DNA of 64,000 nucleotides, taken from NCBI GenBank assembly GCA_003612285.1, contig RAYE01000019.1, forward strand, positions 21,316 to 85,315, in the 5' to 3' direction. The DNA is from a bacterium D16-51. Its GTDB lineage: Bacteria > Bacillota > Clostridia > Lachnospirales > Lachnospiraceae. Of the stretch, positions 44,748 through 54,934 are shown in pieces (position 1 is the first letter of the stretch; each line of letters starts with the position of its first letter). The notes below the pieces were generated by a model. The model saw only the letters and a list, made by a program, of their open reading frames with translations, did not search any database and was not told the origin of the DNA. The position numbers and the translations under genes are program-made.

Positions 44748-47700
44748 ATGGGTGTAGAATATATGGCACGCCAGATTTATCAGGATGTGATTGCACGGGT
44801 AACACGGACGGAGGCGGACTGGAAAGCAGTCTGCCGTCTGGCAGGGCAGATATACCGGTATGAGTTTGACAACGTGCTGATGGTGTATGCACAGCGGCCG
44901 TCATCCACGCTGGTTGCCGATTACGACACATGGAAAAAGGTGCACCGCTATGTGAAGCGGGGCAGCAAAGGCGTTGCCATCTTCCCGTCGAGGGCGTTAA
45001 AGCAGGGGCTGCGGTATGTGTTTGACATCAGCGATACCGGAGGGAAGAATGTAAAGCTGACATGGGACCTGGAGGGGGAGAACCTGCCGGATTTACTGTC
45101 GGCACTCTGGAAACGGGGAGAGATACCGGAGCCGCCGGGGACAGACAGAAAAAGCCGGATGCAGCAGCTAAAAGCCTTTACAAAGCAGGAAGTGCGCGGT
45201 ATTCTGAAAGAGGACTTCGGGAAACAGTATGCCGAAGCCGTCATGCTTGCAGGGCGTGAGATAACAGGCGGAGAGAATAAAACGCCGGAGCCTGCCGCAC
45301 AGGAACTGGTATTTAACAGCATTTTCTATGCGGTGGGGACAAGATGCGGATTTGACCTGGGCAGCGGAGAAACGGATATGGGTGCAATCGTCCATGTAAA
45401 GGACGAGGGCAGCATTAGCGTACCTGGCGCTCTGGTAAGTGACGTATCCTGTACCGTTCTCCGGAATATGAACCGTGAAATTACAAGAATTGAAAAAGAG
45501 AGGATGGTGCGTTATGGAAACACTGGCAATCAGCTACCACGAAGGGGAGGACGGGATGCTGTACCCGGACATCAAAGCAGCGGAACAGACGGAAACGGGG
45601 ACGTTAGGGAAGTTCGGAATCATGGCGAGGGAGTATCTGGAGGAAAATTACCCGCAGAGATACCGGAGCCTGGTAAGGTTCGGCAACCTTTACCCGAAAC
45701 TGAAGGAAGTGGAGGAGGAGGCAAACCGAATGTTGGACAGCCTCATGGAGAAGTATCTGGAAAAACACAGGCCGGAGAACCCCAATTCCACGATGGAGAT
45801 GTTCCGCATCCGAAAACAGGGGATGATGGAGGCAGAGGAAATCATCCGTCACGACCTGATAAACCAGTTTCATTAGAAACACAGGAAGAATTAAATAGAG
45901 AGCTGGATGACTTAAATTCATTCGGTACAAAGAGGGAAGCTGTTTTCAGACAGGCTTCTCTTTTTGATTACAAAGAAACGGGGATGGATGATGGGGAGGA
46001 AGAACCGTATCAGATGGCGGAGCCGGAAGATGTGCCTTTTGATGAGTTTGCCATTCCGGACGAGGCGGACCAGATGGGAATACCGGATGCCGTGCGGTTT
46101 GAGCAGGCACAGCGGGAAAAGGAATGGGAACCGCAGGAGAAGTGGCAGGAGGTAAATGGACAGACAGAAAAGGATGATGGAACGGCTTTCACTTCTGATT
46201 TAGCAGAGGGAAATAAAACAGAGGATATTACAGAGGCAGCAGTACAGCCCCATAATTATGTGATTGACCTCCGCCGTCAGGAGGCGGGCGGAGAAAAAAC
46301 ACGCTATAAATGGAACGTGGATGCCATAAAAACCTTAAAGCAGGTGGAGGCAGAGGGCAGGAACGCCACCCCGGAGGAACAGGAAATCCTTGCGAGGTAT
46401 GCCGGGTGGGGCGGCACGTCACAGGCGTTTGATGAAAAAAGCGAGAGCTGGCAGAAAGAGTATGCGGAATTAAAGACACTCCTTACCCCGGAGGAATACC
46501 GGGAGGCGAGGGCAACGGTCACGACGGCATTTTATACGCCGCCTGCGGTTGCCGCTGCCGTGGGGGAGGCGCTGGTGCAGTTTGGATTTCAGGGCGGGAA
46601 CGTGCTGGAGCCGTCGATGGGGACGGGGCATTTCTTTGGGACCATGCCGGGGCAGCTGCGGGGCAGCCGGCTTTTCGGCGTGGAAAAAGACAGTATCAGC
46701 GGCAGGATTGCAAAACTTTTATACCCGCAGGCAGAGGTACAGGTAAAGGGGTTTGAGGAAACGGACTTCCCGGACAACTTCTTTGACGTGGCTGTGGGCA
46801 ACGTGCCATTTGGGGATTTTAAGGTTTATGACAGGAAGTACAATGCAGAGAATTTCAAAATCCACGACTACTTTGTGGCAAAGTCCATCGACAAGGTAAG
46901 GCCGGGCGGCATTGTTGCCGTGATTACCACAAAAGGGACAATGGACAAGAAAAACAACAGTGTCCGGAAATATCTGGCGGAGCGTGCAGAGCTTGTCGGG
47001 GCGGTCAGGCTGCCAAACAGTGCGTTCAAGGCAGAGGCGGGGACGGAGGTCACCAGTGATATTTTATTCTTCCAGAAAAGGGAGCGGAAAATATCGGCAG
47101 AACCGGGGTGGATTCACCTCGGCATGACGGAGGACGGGGTAGCCGTTAATTCCTACTTCGTGGAGCACCCAGAAATGATGTTAGGGCATATGGAGTATGA
47201 CACCGGCAGGTATGGCAGTGATTCCAACTATACGGTATGTGTCAATGACGAGGCGGATTTTAATTTGCAGGGGGCATTGCGGCAGGCTCTTGGCCGCCTT
47301 TCCGTGCAGATACCGGGTTATGAGGCTTTATCAGAGCCGGGGGAGGAACCGGAGGAAAGCATACCGGCAGACCTGGATGTGAAGAATTACACCTACACCT
47401 TTGTGGACGGGGTATTGTATTACCGGAAAGATTCCAGAATGTACCGGCAGGAGGTGGGGAATACCGTGCTTGACAGGATACGGGGGATGGATGAAATCCG
47501 CAGATGCACAAGGCGCCTGATAGACATCCAGTTAAACGGGTGCAGCGAGGGGGAACTGAAAGCGGGGCAGGAACAATTAAATACCATATATGATAAATAC
47601 ACAAAAAAATACGGTTATATCACTTCACAGGGTAATTCCAGGGCCTTCCGGGACGATGAGGATTACCCTCTTTTATGTTCGCTGGAGGTAGTGGACGGGG

Positions 47701-49302
47701 AACGGGGGACTGTCACGAAGGCGGATATGTTCACAAAGCAGACCATCCGGGCAAGGGAGACAGCGGAGCGGGTGGAGACGGCAGTGGAGGCGCTGAACCT
47801 TTCCATATGCGAGCATAACGGCGTCAACATCCCCTATATGCTGGAAGTCTATGAGCCGGACATCAGCGGAAAGCTGGAAGAGTTCAGGAGAGGGCAGGAA
47901 GAAAGCAGGCAAGGAGGGGATATTGGGGGACAGGGTGAGCCGGTGCAGACCCTTTCGGAAGAAACCGTGACCGGCTTGAAACGGGAAAGGCTGATTGAGG
48001 AGCTGCAGGGCGTTATCTTCCTGAACCCCCAGAAATGCCTGCCGCATGATGAAGACCGGGGCTGGGAGACGGCGGATGAATACCTGTCCGGGAATGTCAG
48101 GGACAAGCTGCGGGCAGCAAAGGCGGCAGCCGGGGAACGGCCGGAATTGTTTGCCGGCAACGTGGCAGCATTGGAACAGGTGCAGCCGAAGGACCTGGAT
48201 GCGTCGGAGATTGCGGTCCGCATCGGGACGGCGTGGATTGAGCCTGAGGACTATGAGGCGTTCCTCTATGAACTGCTGAAGACACCAGCATGGGCAAGGA
48301 CGGACCGCAGCAGGGATTACAGCAACGGGATACAGGTTCAGCTCAATAAATTCCAGATGGAATGGTTCATTGAGAATAAATCCAGCGACTGGAAGTCCGT
48401 ATCGGCGACAAAAACCTATGGGACGTCAAGGATGGACGCCTACTCGATTTTTGAGAGCAGCCTGAACCTGCGCACCGTCACGGTCCGGGACCGCATTGAG
48501 GACGGGGGCGGGAAATACCATTATGAAACGAACCAGAAGGAGACCATGTTGGCAAGGGAAAAGCAGAACCAGATACAGGAGGCCTTCCGGCAGTGGATAT
48601 ACAAAGACCCGGAACGGAGGAATAAGTATGTAAGCTATTACAATGAGACCTTCAACAATGTCAGGTTGCGGGAGTATGACGGCAGCCACTTACAGTTCCC
48701 CGGCATGAACCCGGACATACAGCTGAGGCAGCACCAGAGGAATGCCATAGCAAGGATATTGATGGGCGGGAACACGCTTCTTGCCCACTGCGTGGGGGCG
48801 GGCAAGAGCTTTGAGATGATGGCGGCGTGCATGGAGCAGAAACGCCTTGGCCTTGCGAACAAAACGGTCATGGTGGTGCCAAAGCCCCTGATCGGGCAGA
48901 CCGCCAGTGAGTTCCTGCGCCTCTACCCCTCCGCCAACATCCTTGTGGCGACGGGCAGGGATTTTGAGAAAAGGCGCAGGAAACAGTTTATTTCAAGGAT
49001 AGCGACGGGGGACTATGACTGCATCATCATGTCACAGACGCAGTTTGAGAAAATCCCCATGTTAAAGGAGCGGCGGGAGATGCTGCTAAACCGGCAGATA
49101 GACGATATCACCTTTGCCATAGCGGAGATGAAGGAACGCAGCCAGGAGAGGTGGACCATCAAACAGATGGAAAGGCAGCGGAGCACGCTGGAGGAACAGC
49201 TGGAGAAGATGGCGGATGAGGAGCGGAAGGACGACCTGATTACCTTTGAGGAGCTGGGCATTGACTCCCTGATGTTGGACGAGGCCCACGCCTATAAGAA
49301 CC
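44748..49302 (+). pseudogene. Methylase/helicase B, exon 1 (interrupted gene)
   Basis: The first 1,518 codons of the ICE-B giant methylase/helicase. Order: ArdC/LtrC-like N-terminus ([20 protein letters not shown]), Gly/Pro-rich linker overlapping tnpV (about 250-380), methylase domain ([30 protein letters not shown]), helicase motif [13 protein letters not shown] and DEAH box [11 protein letters not shown] at the end. Intron 1 follows after the first base of the next codon. Unspliced translation would add [10 protein letters not shown] and stop at 49334. Splicing of both introns alone would not restore the gene, because IME2 also splits it. ATG 44748 has AGGGGG eight bases upstream; 44763 is possible. 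Confidence 0.88.
45514..45876 (+). CDS. tnpV: TnpV-like protein nested in helicase gene B
   Basis: A 120-residue protein starting [20 protein letters not shown] at ATG 45514 with AGAGAGG nine bases upstream. It then has [39 protein letters not shown] and a C-terminal [16 protein letters not shown]. It shares the TnpV order with the copy at 8940 although sequence identity is low. It is in the +1 frame relative to helicase B, the same phase as in helicase A. In the helicase frame this stretch is Gly/Pro/Glu-rich linker. Confidence 0.75.
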   Translation: METLAISYHEGEDGMLYPDIKAAEQTETGTLGKFGIMAREYLEENYPQRYRSLVRFGNLYPKLKEVEEEANRMLDSLMEKYLEKHRPENPNSTMEMFRIRKQGMMEAEEIIRHDLINQFH

Positions 49303-52075
49303 GTGCGAAACGTTGTCGCACAAGGGAAGTCTGATAAACTGACCGAAAACGACCGGCAGAAATCACTTAGAAATAAGAATGAGCTGTCAGAACTTAAATC
49401 TCGAAATCAAGGGGGAAGTACCCTTGCCACACAGAATCAACGCCGTTGATGGCATATCAAAGCCGTAGGTGGTGTGCGGGATAATCCTTCACTATGCGAG
49501 GCGGCTGTATCCGCCCACGTATAAAGCGTGAAGAAGTCGTAACTTGATGTCCTAAGTCCTTGTGGATATGGAATATATAGTGCGGTCTTCCGAAGACTAT
49601 GGCTACACGCAGAATAAGCTATGCAGCATCGTAAGAATGAACGGCATCCGAAAGGGTGAAAGATTAGGGAAGAATGTGCCGCTGGTTTTTCGGTACATTC
49701 CTGTATGGCTGGAATACCATGCAGAATACACGGCAACTATGATTCAAAGTGTATTTGTCCCTACGGTGTAAGGTAGCAGCCTAAGGTCTTCAAGCAGTTA
49801 AATCTGCAAAAGGATAGAGATTTAGGAACGTTTGAGAGCCTGTATTGGAGCTGTACAGGGTGATGAAGATACAGGCAGTCAGCAGCCCCATAGTAGTCTG
49901 AGACTGGAATAAGCCAGTCTCACGGGCTGAAATGCCCACGGCGAAGGGGACTAGTCAGACCAATTTACAAATTTCACAAAACAAAGAAGATAATAACTCC
50001 CTGAAATATGGGTGACGAACTGCGAGGTGATAGCCTTGTGCATTTGAACGTCAGATTTTCAACAGAAGCGGAAATGAAACAGACCTTAGATTTCCTCTAT
50101 GAGAAATCAAAAGAGAGAATCGCTTTCACAGGTCTTGTAGAAGCTATGGTGAATGAAGTGACCATAGTGACCGCAATCCATAACATCAAGTCGAACAAAG
50201 GCAGTAAGACGGCTGGAGTTGACCAAGCGAAAATGGATAAATATCTGCAAATGCCAAGAGAAGAATTGATTGCACTGATAAGAGACAGTTTCAATAATTA
50301 CAGACCAAAGCCCGCAAGACGGGTATATATCCCGAAAAAGAATGGAAAACAGCGCCCGCTGGGTATTCCAACAGTTTTGGACAGAATCATACAGGAGTGT
50401 GTGAGGATTGTCATAGAGCCGATTTGTGAAGCAAAATTTTATCCGCACAGTTACGGTTTCCGCCCATACAGGGCGAAGAAACACGCAATACGTGACATCA
50501 TAAACGTGATAAATGCGGCGACACGTTCCCCAGACCAGCCAGTATGGGCGGTTGAGGGAGACATTAAGGGTTGTTTTGACAATATCGACCACAGAATCCT
50601 GCTAAAGAAAATATGGCGCATTGGAATCCATGACAAAAGGGTAATCAAGATGATACAGCAGATGTTGAAGGCTGGGTATATCGAAAGCGGACTGCTGAAC
50701 GATACGAAACTCGGCACAATGCAGGGCGGGATTTTATCGCCGTTGCTGTCAAATGTGTATCTGAATGATTTTGACTGGTTTGTAGGGAGAATGTATATGG
50801 AACCGCACAGGCAATGTAAGCATAAGCGTAATGACACACGGCGGCTGAAATGGTCTGGCGTAACCCCGAAGTACAATTTCCGTTTTGCCGATGACTGGGT
50901 AATCCTCACGTCAACGGAGCAGGAGGCATACAGGCTGAAACGTATGCTCACAAAACATTTCAAGAATAGAATGAAGCTGGAACTGTCACAGGAAAAGACG
51001 TTTGTAACAGACCTTAGGACAGAGGGGATACATTTCCTCGGTTTTGTGGTCAAGGCGGAAAGAAAGCGGAAAACCCCAGACCCAAAGATATGGACGGAAA
51101 ACCTGGTAGGGAAACCATTACCAGACATGGAACGGCTGAAAGAAAAGATTCAGAAGATAGCCGATGAAGTCCGTGTAATAGGGGAAATCACAGAAAGGAG
51201 CGTACAGGCGGCGCAGATACAGCGTGTCAATTCCATGATAGTAGGGCTGGCGCAATACCTGCAACCCTCGATTTGTTCCCATGCGTTCCATGCCATTGAC
51301 AGGAGAATCAACAACACGGCATTGGCGGTATGGAAAAAGAGATTTCCAAAGCGCTACAATAAATACCAAGTCCCGATGGAAAAGCTTTGTAATCTCCCGC
51401 ACAGGCATGAGGGGTATAAAAGCAAGACATTCGCTGTCCCGATTGAGGGGGAATGGTTTGGAATCACCTATGCTTTTATCACGCATAGTAAATATGAAGC
51501 CAGACCATTCGACCAGCGTATGACACCCTGCACGGAGGAGGGCAGGCGGATTTACAGTTACTACCGTAGCAAAAGCAAGCCGCTCCCATGCGACAGACCG
51601 TCCGTAAATACCGCAAGGGATATACAGCTATCGGTCTACGCAAAGACAGTATTTAATTTTGAATACTTCATGAATAGGGAATATGCGTATAACAGGGACA
51701 AAGGCAAATGTAAATGCTGTAAGAAGCCGCTGTTTTCAGATGAAAAGAAGTTTTGTTACCACGTCAAAAGGGAACTTCCGCTGGAGAAAGTGAATAAAGT
51801 GCAGAATCTCATATGGCTATGCAATGACTGTTACCGAATGGTCAACAATGGTCCGATACCGCCAGAGATAGACGAAAAGGTATTAAAGAAGATTCAGAAG
51901 TACAAAAATATGTGAAATTTGTAAGCACGATATGTACCGTGAGGGCATAGAGTGTTAAACCCCGATGGAGGGTAGTAAGTTGGTTTGATGGAACGCCGGG
52001 TGCGGTGAAAGCCGCATGCCCGGTGTGGAGCGGGGGAAAAGGCGGAGATAACTTCAAAGCCCTACCTATCGCTAT
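49303..52075 (+). mobile_element. Group II intron 1 in helicase B
   Basis: Begins GTGCG at 49303 and ends CGCTAT at 52075, matching GUGYG...AY. Joining 49302 to 52076 gives AAC C|TT TAC CTC, restoring KNLYLYTKMRNVGGIAQTE, the usual helicase sequence after the DEAH box. 49335-50007 is ribozyme domains I-III; EBS1 could be GGTTTT at 49684-49689, pairing with exon AGAACC. Domain V is near 51993-52028 (CGCCGGGTGCGG-TGAAA-GCCGCATGCCCGGTG) with domain VI up to CCTACCTATCGC. The intron encodes its own maturase. Confidence 0.9.
50008..51915 (+). CDS. ltrA: Group II intron reverse transcriptase/maturase with HNH domain
   Basis: A 635-residue intron-encoded protein. RT blocks: TAGVDQAKMDKYL, RRVYIPKKNGKQRPLGIPTV, FYPHSYGFRPYRAKKHA, GDIKGCFDNIDHRIL, TMQGGILSPLLSNVYL, and active site FRFADDWVILTST (FADD, near 291). 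The maturase domain X covers about 360-530. The C-terminus holds a zinc/HNH-type endonuclease module, CKCCKKPLFSDEKKFCYHV and WLCNDCYRMVNNG. All three functions for splicing, reverse transcription and target cutting appear intact, so the intron should be mobile. Confidence 0.95.
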   Translation: MGDELRGDSLVHLNVRFSTEAEMKQTLDFLYEKSKERIAFTGLVEAMVNEVTIVTAIHNIKSNKGSKTAGVDQAKMDKYLQMPREELIALIRDSFNNYRPKPARRVYIPKKNGKQRPLGIPTVLDRIIQECVRIVIEPICEAKFYPHSYGFRPYRAKKHAIRDIINVINAATRSPDQPVWAVEGDIKGCFDNIDHRILLKKIWRIGIHDKRVIKMIQQMLKAGYIESGLLNDTKLGTMQGGILSPLLSNVYLNDFDWFVGRMYMEPHRQCKHKRNDTRRLKWSGVTPKYNFRFADDWVILTSTEQEAYRLKRMLTKHFKNRMKLELSQEKTFVTDLRTEGIHFLGFVVKAERKRKTPDPKIWTENLVGKPLPDMERLKEKIQKIADEVRVIGEITERSVQAAQIQRVNSMIVGLAQYLQPSICSHAFHAIDRRINNTALAVWKKRFPKRYNKYQVPMEKLCNLPHRHEGYKSKTFAVPIEGEWFGITYAFITHSKYEARPFDQRMTPCTEEGRRIYSYYRSKSKPLPCDRPSVNTARDIQLSVYAKTVFNFEYFMNREYAYNRDKGKCKCCKKPLFSDEKKFCYHVKRELPLEKVNKVQNLIWLCNDCYRMVNNGPIPPEIDEKVLKKIQKYKNM

Positions 52076-52230
52076 TTTACCTCTATACAAAGATGCGGAA
52101 CGTCGGCGGCATCGCCCAGACCGAAGCCCAGAAATCGAGCGATTTATTTATGAAATGCCGCTATCTGGACGAAATCACAGGCAACCGTGGCGTAGTTTTC
52201 GCAACAGGAACGCCCGAAGATACACCATAA
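52076..52230 (+). pseudogene. Helicase B, exon 2 part before IME2
   Basis: Starting TTTACCTCTATAC, it encodes the segment LYTKMRNVGGIAQTEAQKSS, then CRYLDEITGNRGVVFATGTP (helicase motif III region). IME2 begins after AGGAACGCC (52206-52214). The frame runs four codons into the element and stops at 52228-52230. Confidence 0.88.
52206..52214. other. attL: attL core of IME2
   Basis: AGGAACGCC, repeated at 63104-63112. Left of it is helicase B sequence, right of it IME2. In the helicase frame it encodes the Gly-Thr-Pro of ATGTP. Confidence 0.75.
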
Positions 52231-52236
52231 TCATAC

Positions 52237-53802
52237 TTAAATACTGAAATGGATATCAATGCCATTTTCATCTGAAAGGTAAATAACATCAATCATTGTT
52301 ACCGCAATATCGTGTTTTTCATCAACGGATAATTCATCCCAACGGCTCATAGGAGCTTCAAGCGGTTTTGTATTTATTTTCTTATGTTTCCTGCTTTTTG
52401 CCTGTAGTTTTTCTTCAAATGAAGTTTTTTCGCCATGTAAAGAGTTTATCCTCTCATTGATATAGCCAAAAAGTACGCCGTCAGCGTCAGCAAGTTTGTC
52501 CATAAGTTTCCTGATTTCATCATCAATACGCAAAATTTCAGCTTTAATATTTTCCGTTTCTGTATCAGGCTTTTCATTTTCTTTTTTGGCAATATTGAGA
52601 ACTTCAAGCCGTTCTTTCATTGCTTCATAAACTGCCTGTTCCACATCATCAGGCTTCAATTTCAGCCTTGATTTTGTACAGCTATCCGCACGGTAATAGC
52701 CAGAATCAATGTAATACCGCCAGCATACAGTATGGCTTTTGTTCCAGCTTGCAATGATATTGAAAGCATATCCGCAGTATGCACATTTGACCAGCCCTAC
52801 AAGCCATGAATTTTTTGCTTTCAGGTTGTTGCCAAACTTGCTGTTATGGGCTTTCTTGTCCTGTACCGCAAGCCATGTTTCGGAATCCACAAGCCCCTCA
52901 TGGTAGCCAACTTTTATGTAATCTTTGCCATTTGTGCCTGTATGCCTGAACAAGCCATTTACGCCATTGTAAGCAGAAACATCATCCAGCAATTCATAAC
53001 CTTTCCCTTGCAGATAGCGGTATATTTCTTTGTCTGCACGCACATATAAAGGGCTTTCTAAAATCCTTGAAAAGTGGCTTCTGTCCATGTTTGTACGCCC
53101 TGTTTTGGAACGCTTTGAAGGCTGTGTCACATCAATGTTGTGGTTCTTAAAATAGTTGATTATATCAGAAAGCGAAACATCATTTTTCTGGTATAGTTCA
53201 TAAGCCGTTTTAACAACCTGTGCTTTTTCGGATGGGACAAGTACAGAACCAGTCTTGCCATTTACTGTCTGCCTTTCAGGAACATATCCATAATAGATTT
53301 TTCCACCTTGATAAAAACCTGTTGTCCTTGCTTTTGTGTTATAAGCATCCGCTACCCTTGCGGCAATCGTCTCCCTTTCAAAGTCAGCAAAAGACAGGAT
53401 GTTGTTCCTTAGAAGCCGTCCCTCTTTGGTGGCTGTGTTGAAAGGTTCTGACAGGGAATAAACACTGATACCCAGCTTGTCCAGTTCATCTGTAATGTTG
53501 AGGTATTCCCTCATGTTACGGCTGAAACGGTCATACTTTTTTACAACGATGCGTGACAGGATGCCCTCTTTTGCATCTGCCATCATCTGCTGGAATGCTG
53601 GTCTGTGTGCAATGTCTTTTCCACTCCTTCCATCATCGCAGTAGATACTGTAGTTTTCGTCTTTGCCAACATATGCAATACATTCGGCTTTCTGTGCGTC
53701 TATGGAAAGTGAATTGTTATCTTTGTCTTTATCGCTTACCGAACGCCTTACATAAATTGCTGTAAATATTTTTGTATTATTTCTTTGTGTTGTGTTTTTC
53801 AT
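52237..53802 (-). CDS. Large serine recombinase (IME2 integrase)
   Basis: A 521-residue site-specific recombinase. Catalytic Ser21 in AIYVRRSVSDKDKDNNSL; DDGRSGKDIAHRPAFQQMM, VVKKYDRFSRNMREYL and the resolvase helix SFADFERETIAARVADAY follow. The recombinase DNA-binding part spans 165-260, the zinc motif CAYCGYAFNIIAS..C lies near 355-400, and a coiled coil near 420-480. ATG 53802 is chosen for GGAGG eight bases upstream and the usual N-terminal spacing; an upstream start at 53817 is less likely. The gene ends 22 bp from attL, as expected for an integrase, and is complete, in contrast to IME1. Confidence 0.93.
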   Translation of the reverse strand: MKNTTQRNNTKIFTAIYVRRSVSDKDKDNNSLSIDAQKAECIAYVGKDENYSIYCDDGRSGKDIAHRPAFQQMMADAKEGILSRIVVKKYDRFSRNMREYLNITDELDKLGISVYSLSEPFNTATKEGRLLRNNILSFADFERETIAARVADAYNTKARTTGFYQGGKIYYGYVPERQTVNGKTGSVLVPSEKAQVVKTAYELYQKNDVSLSDIINYFKNHNIDVTQPSKRSKTGRTNMDRSHFSRILESPLYVRADKEIYRYLQGKGYELLDDVSAYNGVNGLFRHTGTNGKDYIKVGYHEGLVDSETWLAVQDKKAHNSKFGNNLKAKNSWLVGLVKCAYCGYAFNIIASWNKSHTVCWRYYIDSGYYRADSCTKSRLKLKPDDVEQAVYEAMKERLEVLNIAKKENEKPDTETENIKAEILRIDDEIRKLMDKLADADGVLFGYINERINSLHGEKTSFEEKLQAKSRKHKKINTKPLEAPMSRWDELSVDEKHDIAVTMIDVIYLSDENGIDIHFSI

Positions 53803-53895
53803 AAAACCGACCTCCATAATTGGACAGCCGATTTATGCGTTACTTATATATTAAGTATACCATAAACCGGCTGTTTTTTCAATCATACAGAAAAC

Positions 53896-54042
53896 TTATT
53901 TGCCGCTTTTTGTTTCAGGTTTTAGGATGTCATAGATTTTATTTATTTTAAGCTGTTTTATGTTTTCTGTGACTTTTTCAGGAAGATGTACGGTAACTTT
54001 TATGTTTCCTGATTTTGTTATGGTATTGGTTTTTTCTCCCAT
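53896..54042 (-). CDS. Small protein upstream of the integrase (directionality factor candidate)
   Basis: A 48-residue protein (MGEKTNTITKSGNIKVTVHL, PEKVTENIKQLKINKIYDIL and a Lys-rich end) with GAGAGGGGG before the ATG at 54042. A beta strand followed by one or two helices resembles a minimal ribbon-helix-helix or TnpW-like protein. It is transcribed towards the integrase, 94 bp upstream of it. Small proteins in this position often are recombination directionality factors, but no motif proves it. Confidence 0.55.
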   Translation of the reverse strand: MGEKTNTITKSGNIKVTVHLPEKVTENIKQLKINKIYDILKPETKSGK

Positions 54043-54084
54043 GAAATCCCCCTCTCCATCTGAAAAAATAATTAATGTGTATTT

Positions 54085-54771
54085 TCAGTTATAGAACTTC
54101 ATGCCTTTGCAACTCTTTGCACGGCGTTTTAAATCGCTAAAATCCCTGTAATCCTCTGCTGGCATAGCGAAAGCCTTATCTATGCCAGCCTCTTTGTAAT
54201 GGTAGGTTATAGTGTCTAACCGCCTAAGTAATGGGGCTGTTAGATACTGTGGGTCAGTGTCATGGTACACTTTTTCGGGTGGCATGGTACTTGTGATAAT
54301 ACAAGTGTTCCACAAAGTATAAGTATAGGAATATTCAAAATCCAGCCGACATTTATACCTGTCAAGCATATTCAAAAGATGAATATACTTTATATTCCCC
54401 ATGAAATTTTTCATGAATACAATGGGTGGTATGCCTTTTAGTATATATCTGTCAAAGCTGTGGTCTTTAGAATCTGAACACAGGTAAACAAAATCCCTGC
54501 CATGCTTATTGCACCATTCTGTGTAAAGCTCTATTGCAGTATCAGGTTTACAGATGTGCCACTCGTTATGCATTTCTTTTAATAAGGGCATTTCTTTTAA
54601 ATGCCAGTGGTAAAATTCCGACTTGATATTTCCTCTGTACCTTTTGTACCTTGGATTTATCTTTGCAATCTGGCTGGGGGTGAATCCTGCTTTGATTAAC
54701 CTTGTTATTTCATGTAAATATTGCTGCCTGTTTGGGCTTTGCTGTAGTACTGGAATGCTGGTGTCTTTCAT
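54085..54771 (-). CDS. Rep paralogue without nuclease domain and with inactive ATPase motifs
   Basis: A 228-residue protein aligning to residues ~137-375 of the Rep at 54935-56104. Shared: RYKRY region, LLKEMHNEWH versus LIKEMHNEYH, LLNMLDRY versus LLSILDVY, TLWNTCIITSTMPPEKVY versus ALWTSVIICSIYPPEKVY, and LLRRLDTITYHYKEAG versus LMRRLNLIVYHYKNSV. The HUH domain is absent. Walker A GRSGTGKT is replaced by CKPDTAIE and Walker B MDEF by MKNF. It cannot bind ATP normally. It may join Rep hexamers as regulator or bind origin DNA; its full-length frame suggests it is kept for some function. Confidence 0.75.
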   Translation of the reverse strand: MKDTSIPVLQQSPNRQQYLHEITRLIKAGFTPSQIAKINPRYKRYRGNIKSEFYHWHLKEMPLLKEMHNEWHICKPDTAIELYTEWCNKHGRDFVYLCSDSKDHSFDRYILKGIPPIVFMKNFMGNIKYIHLLNMLDRYKCRLDFEYSYTYTLWNTCIITSTMPPEKVYHDTDPQYLTAPLLRRLDTITYHYKEAGIDKAFAMPAEDYRDFSDLKRRAKSCKGMKFYN

Positions 54772-54934
54772 AATTAATGCTCTCCTTTCTTTCGGTATTT
54801 CATAATTTATCTATACATTTACTCGTTTTTGGTATTGGGACTGTTTCCATATAACCCTGCCCTTGTTGCTGCATAATGAACAAGAAGCAATGTTTTTCTA
54901 TTCTGGAAAGCAAATAAAGCGGCATAAAATATTT

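Noticed and set aside
49562..49771. 69-residue frame inside intron 1
   Set aside because: It falls in ribozyme domain I with no family resemblance; structure of the intron explains the sequence.
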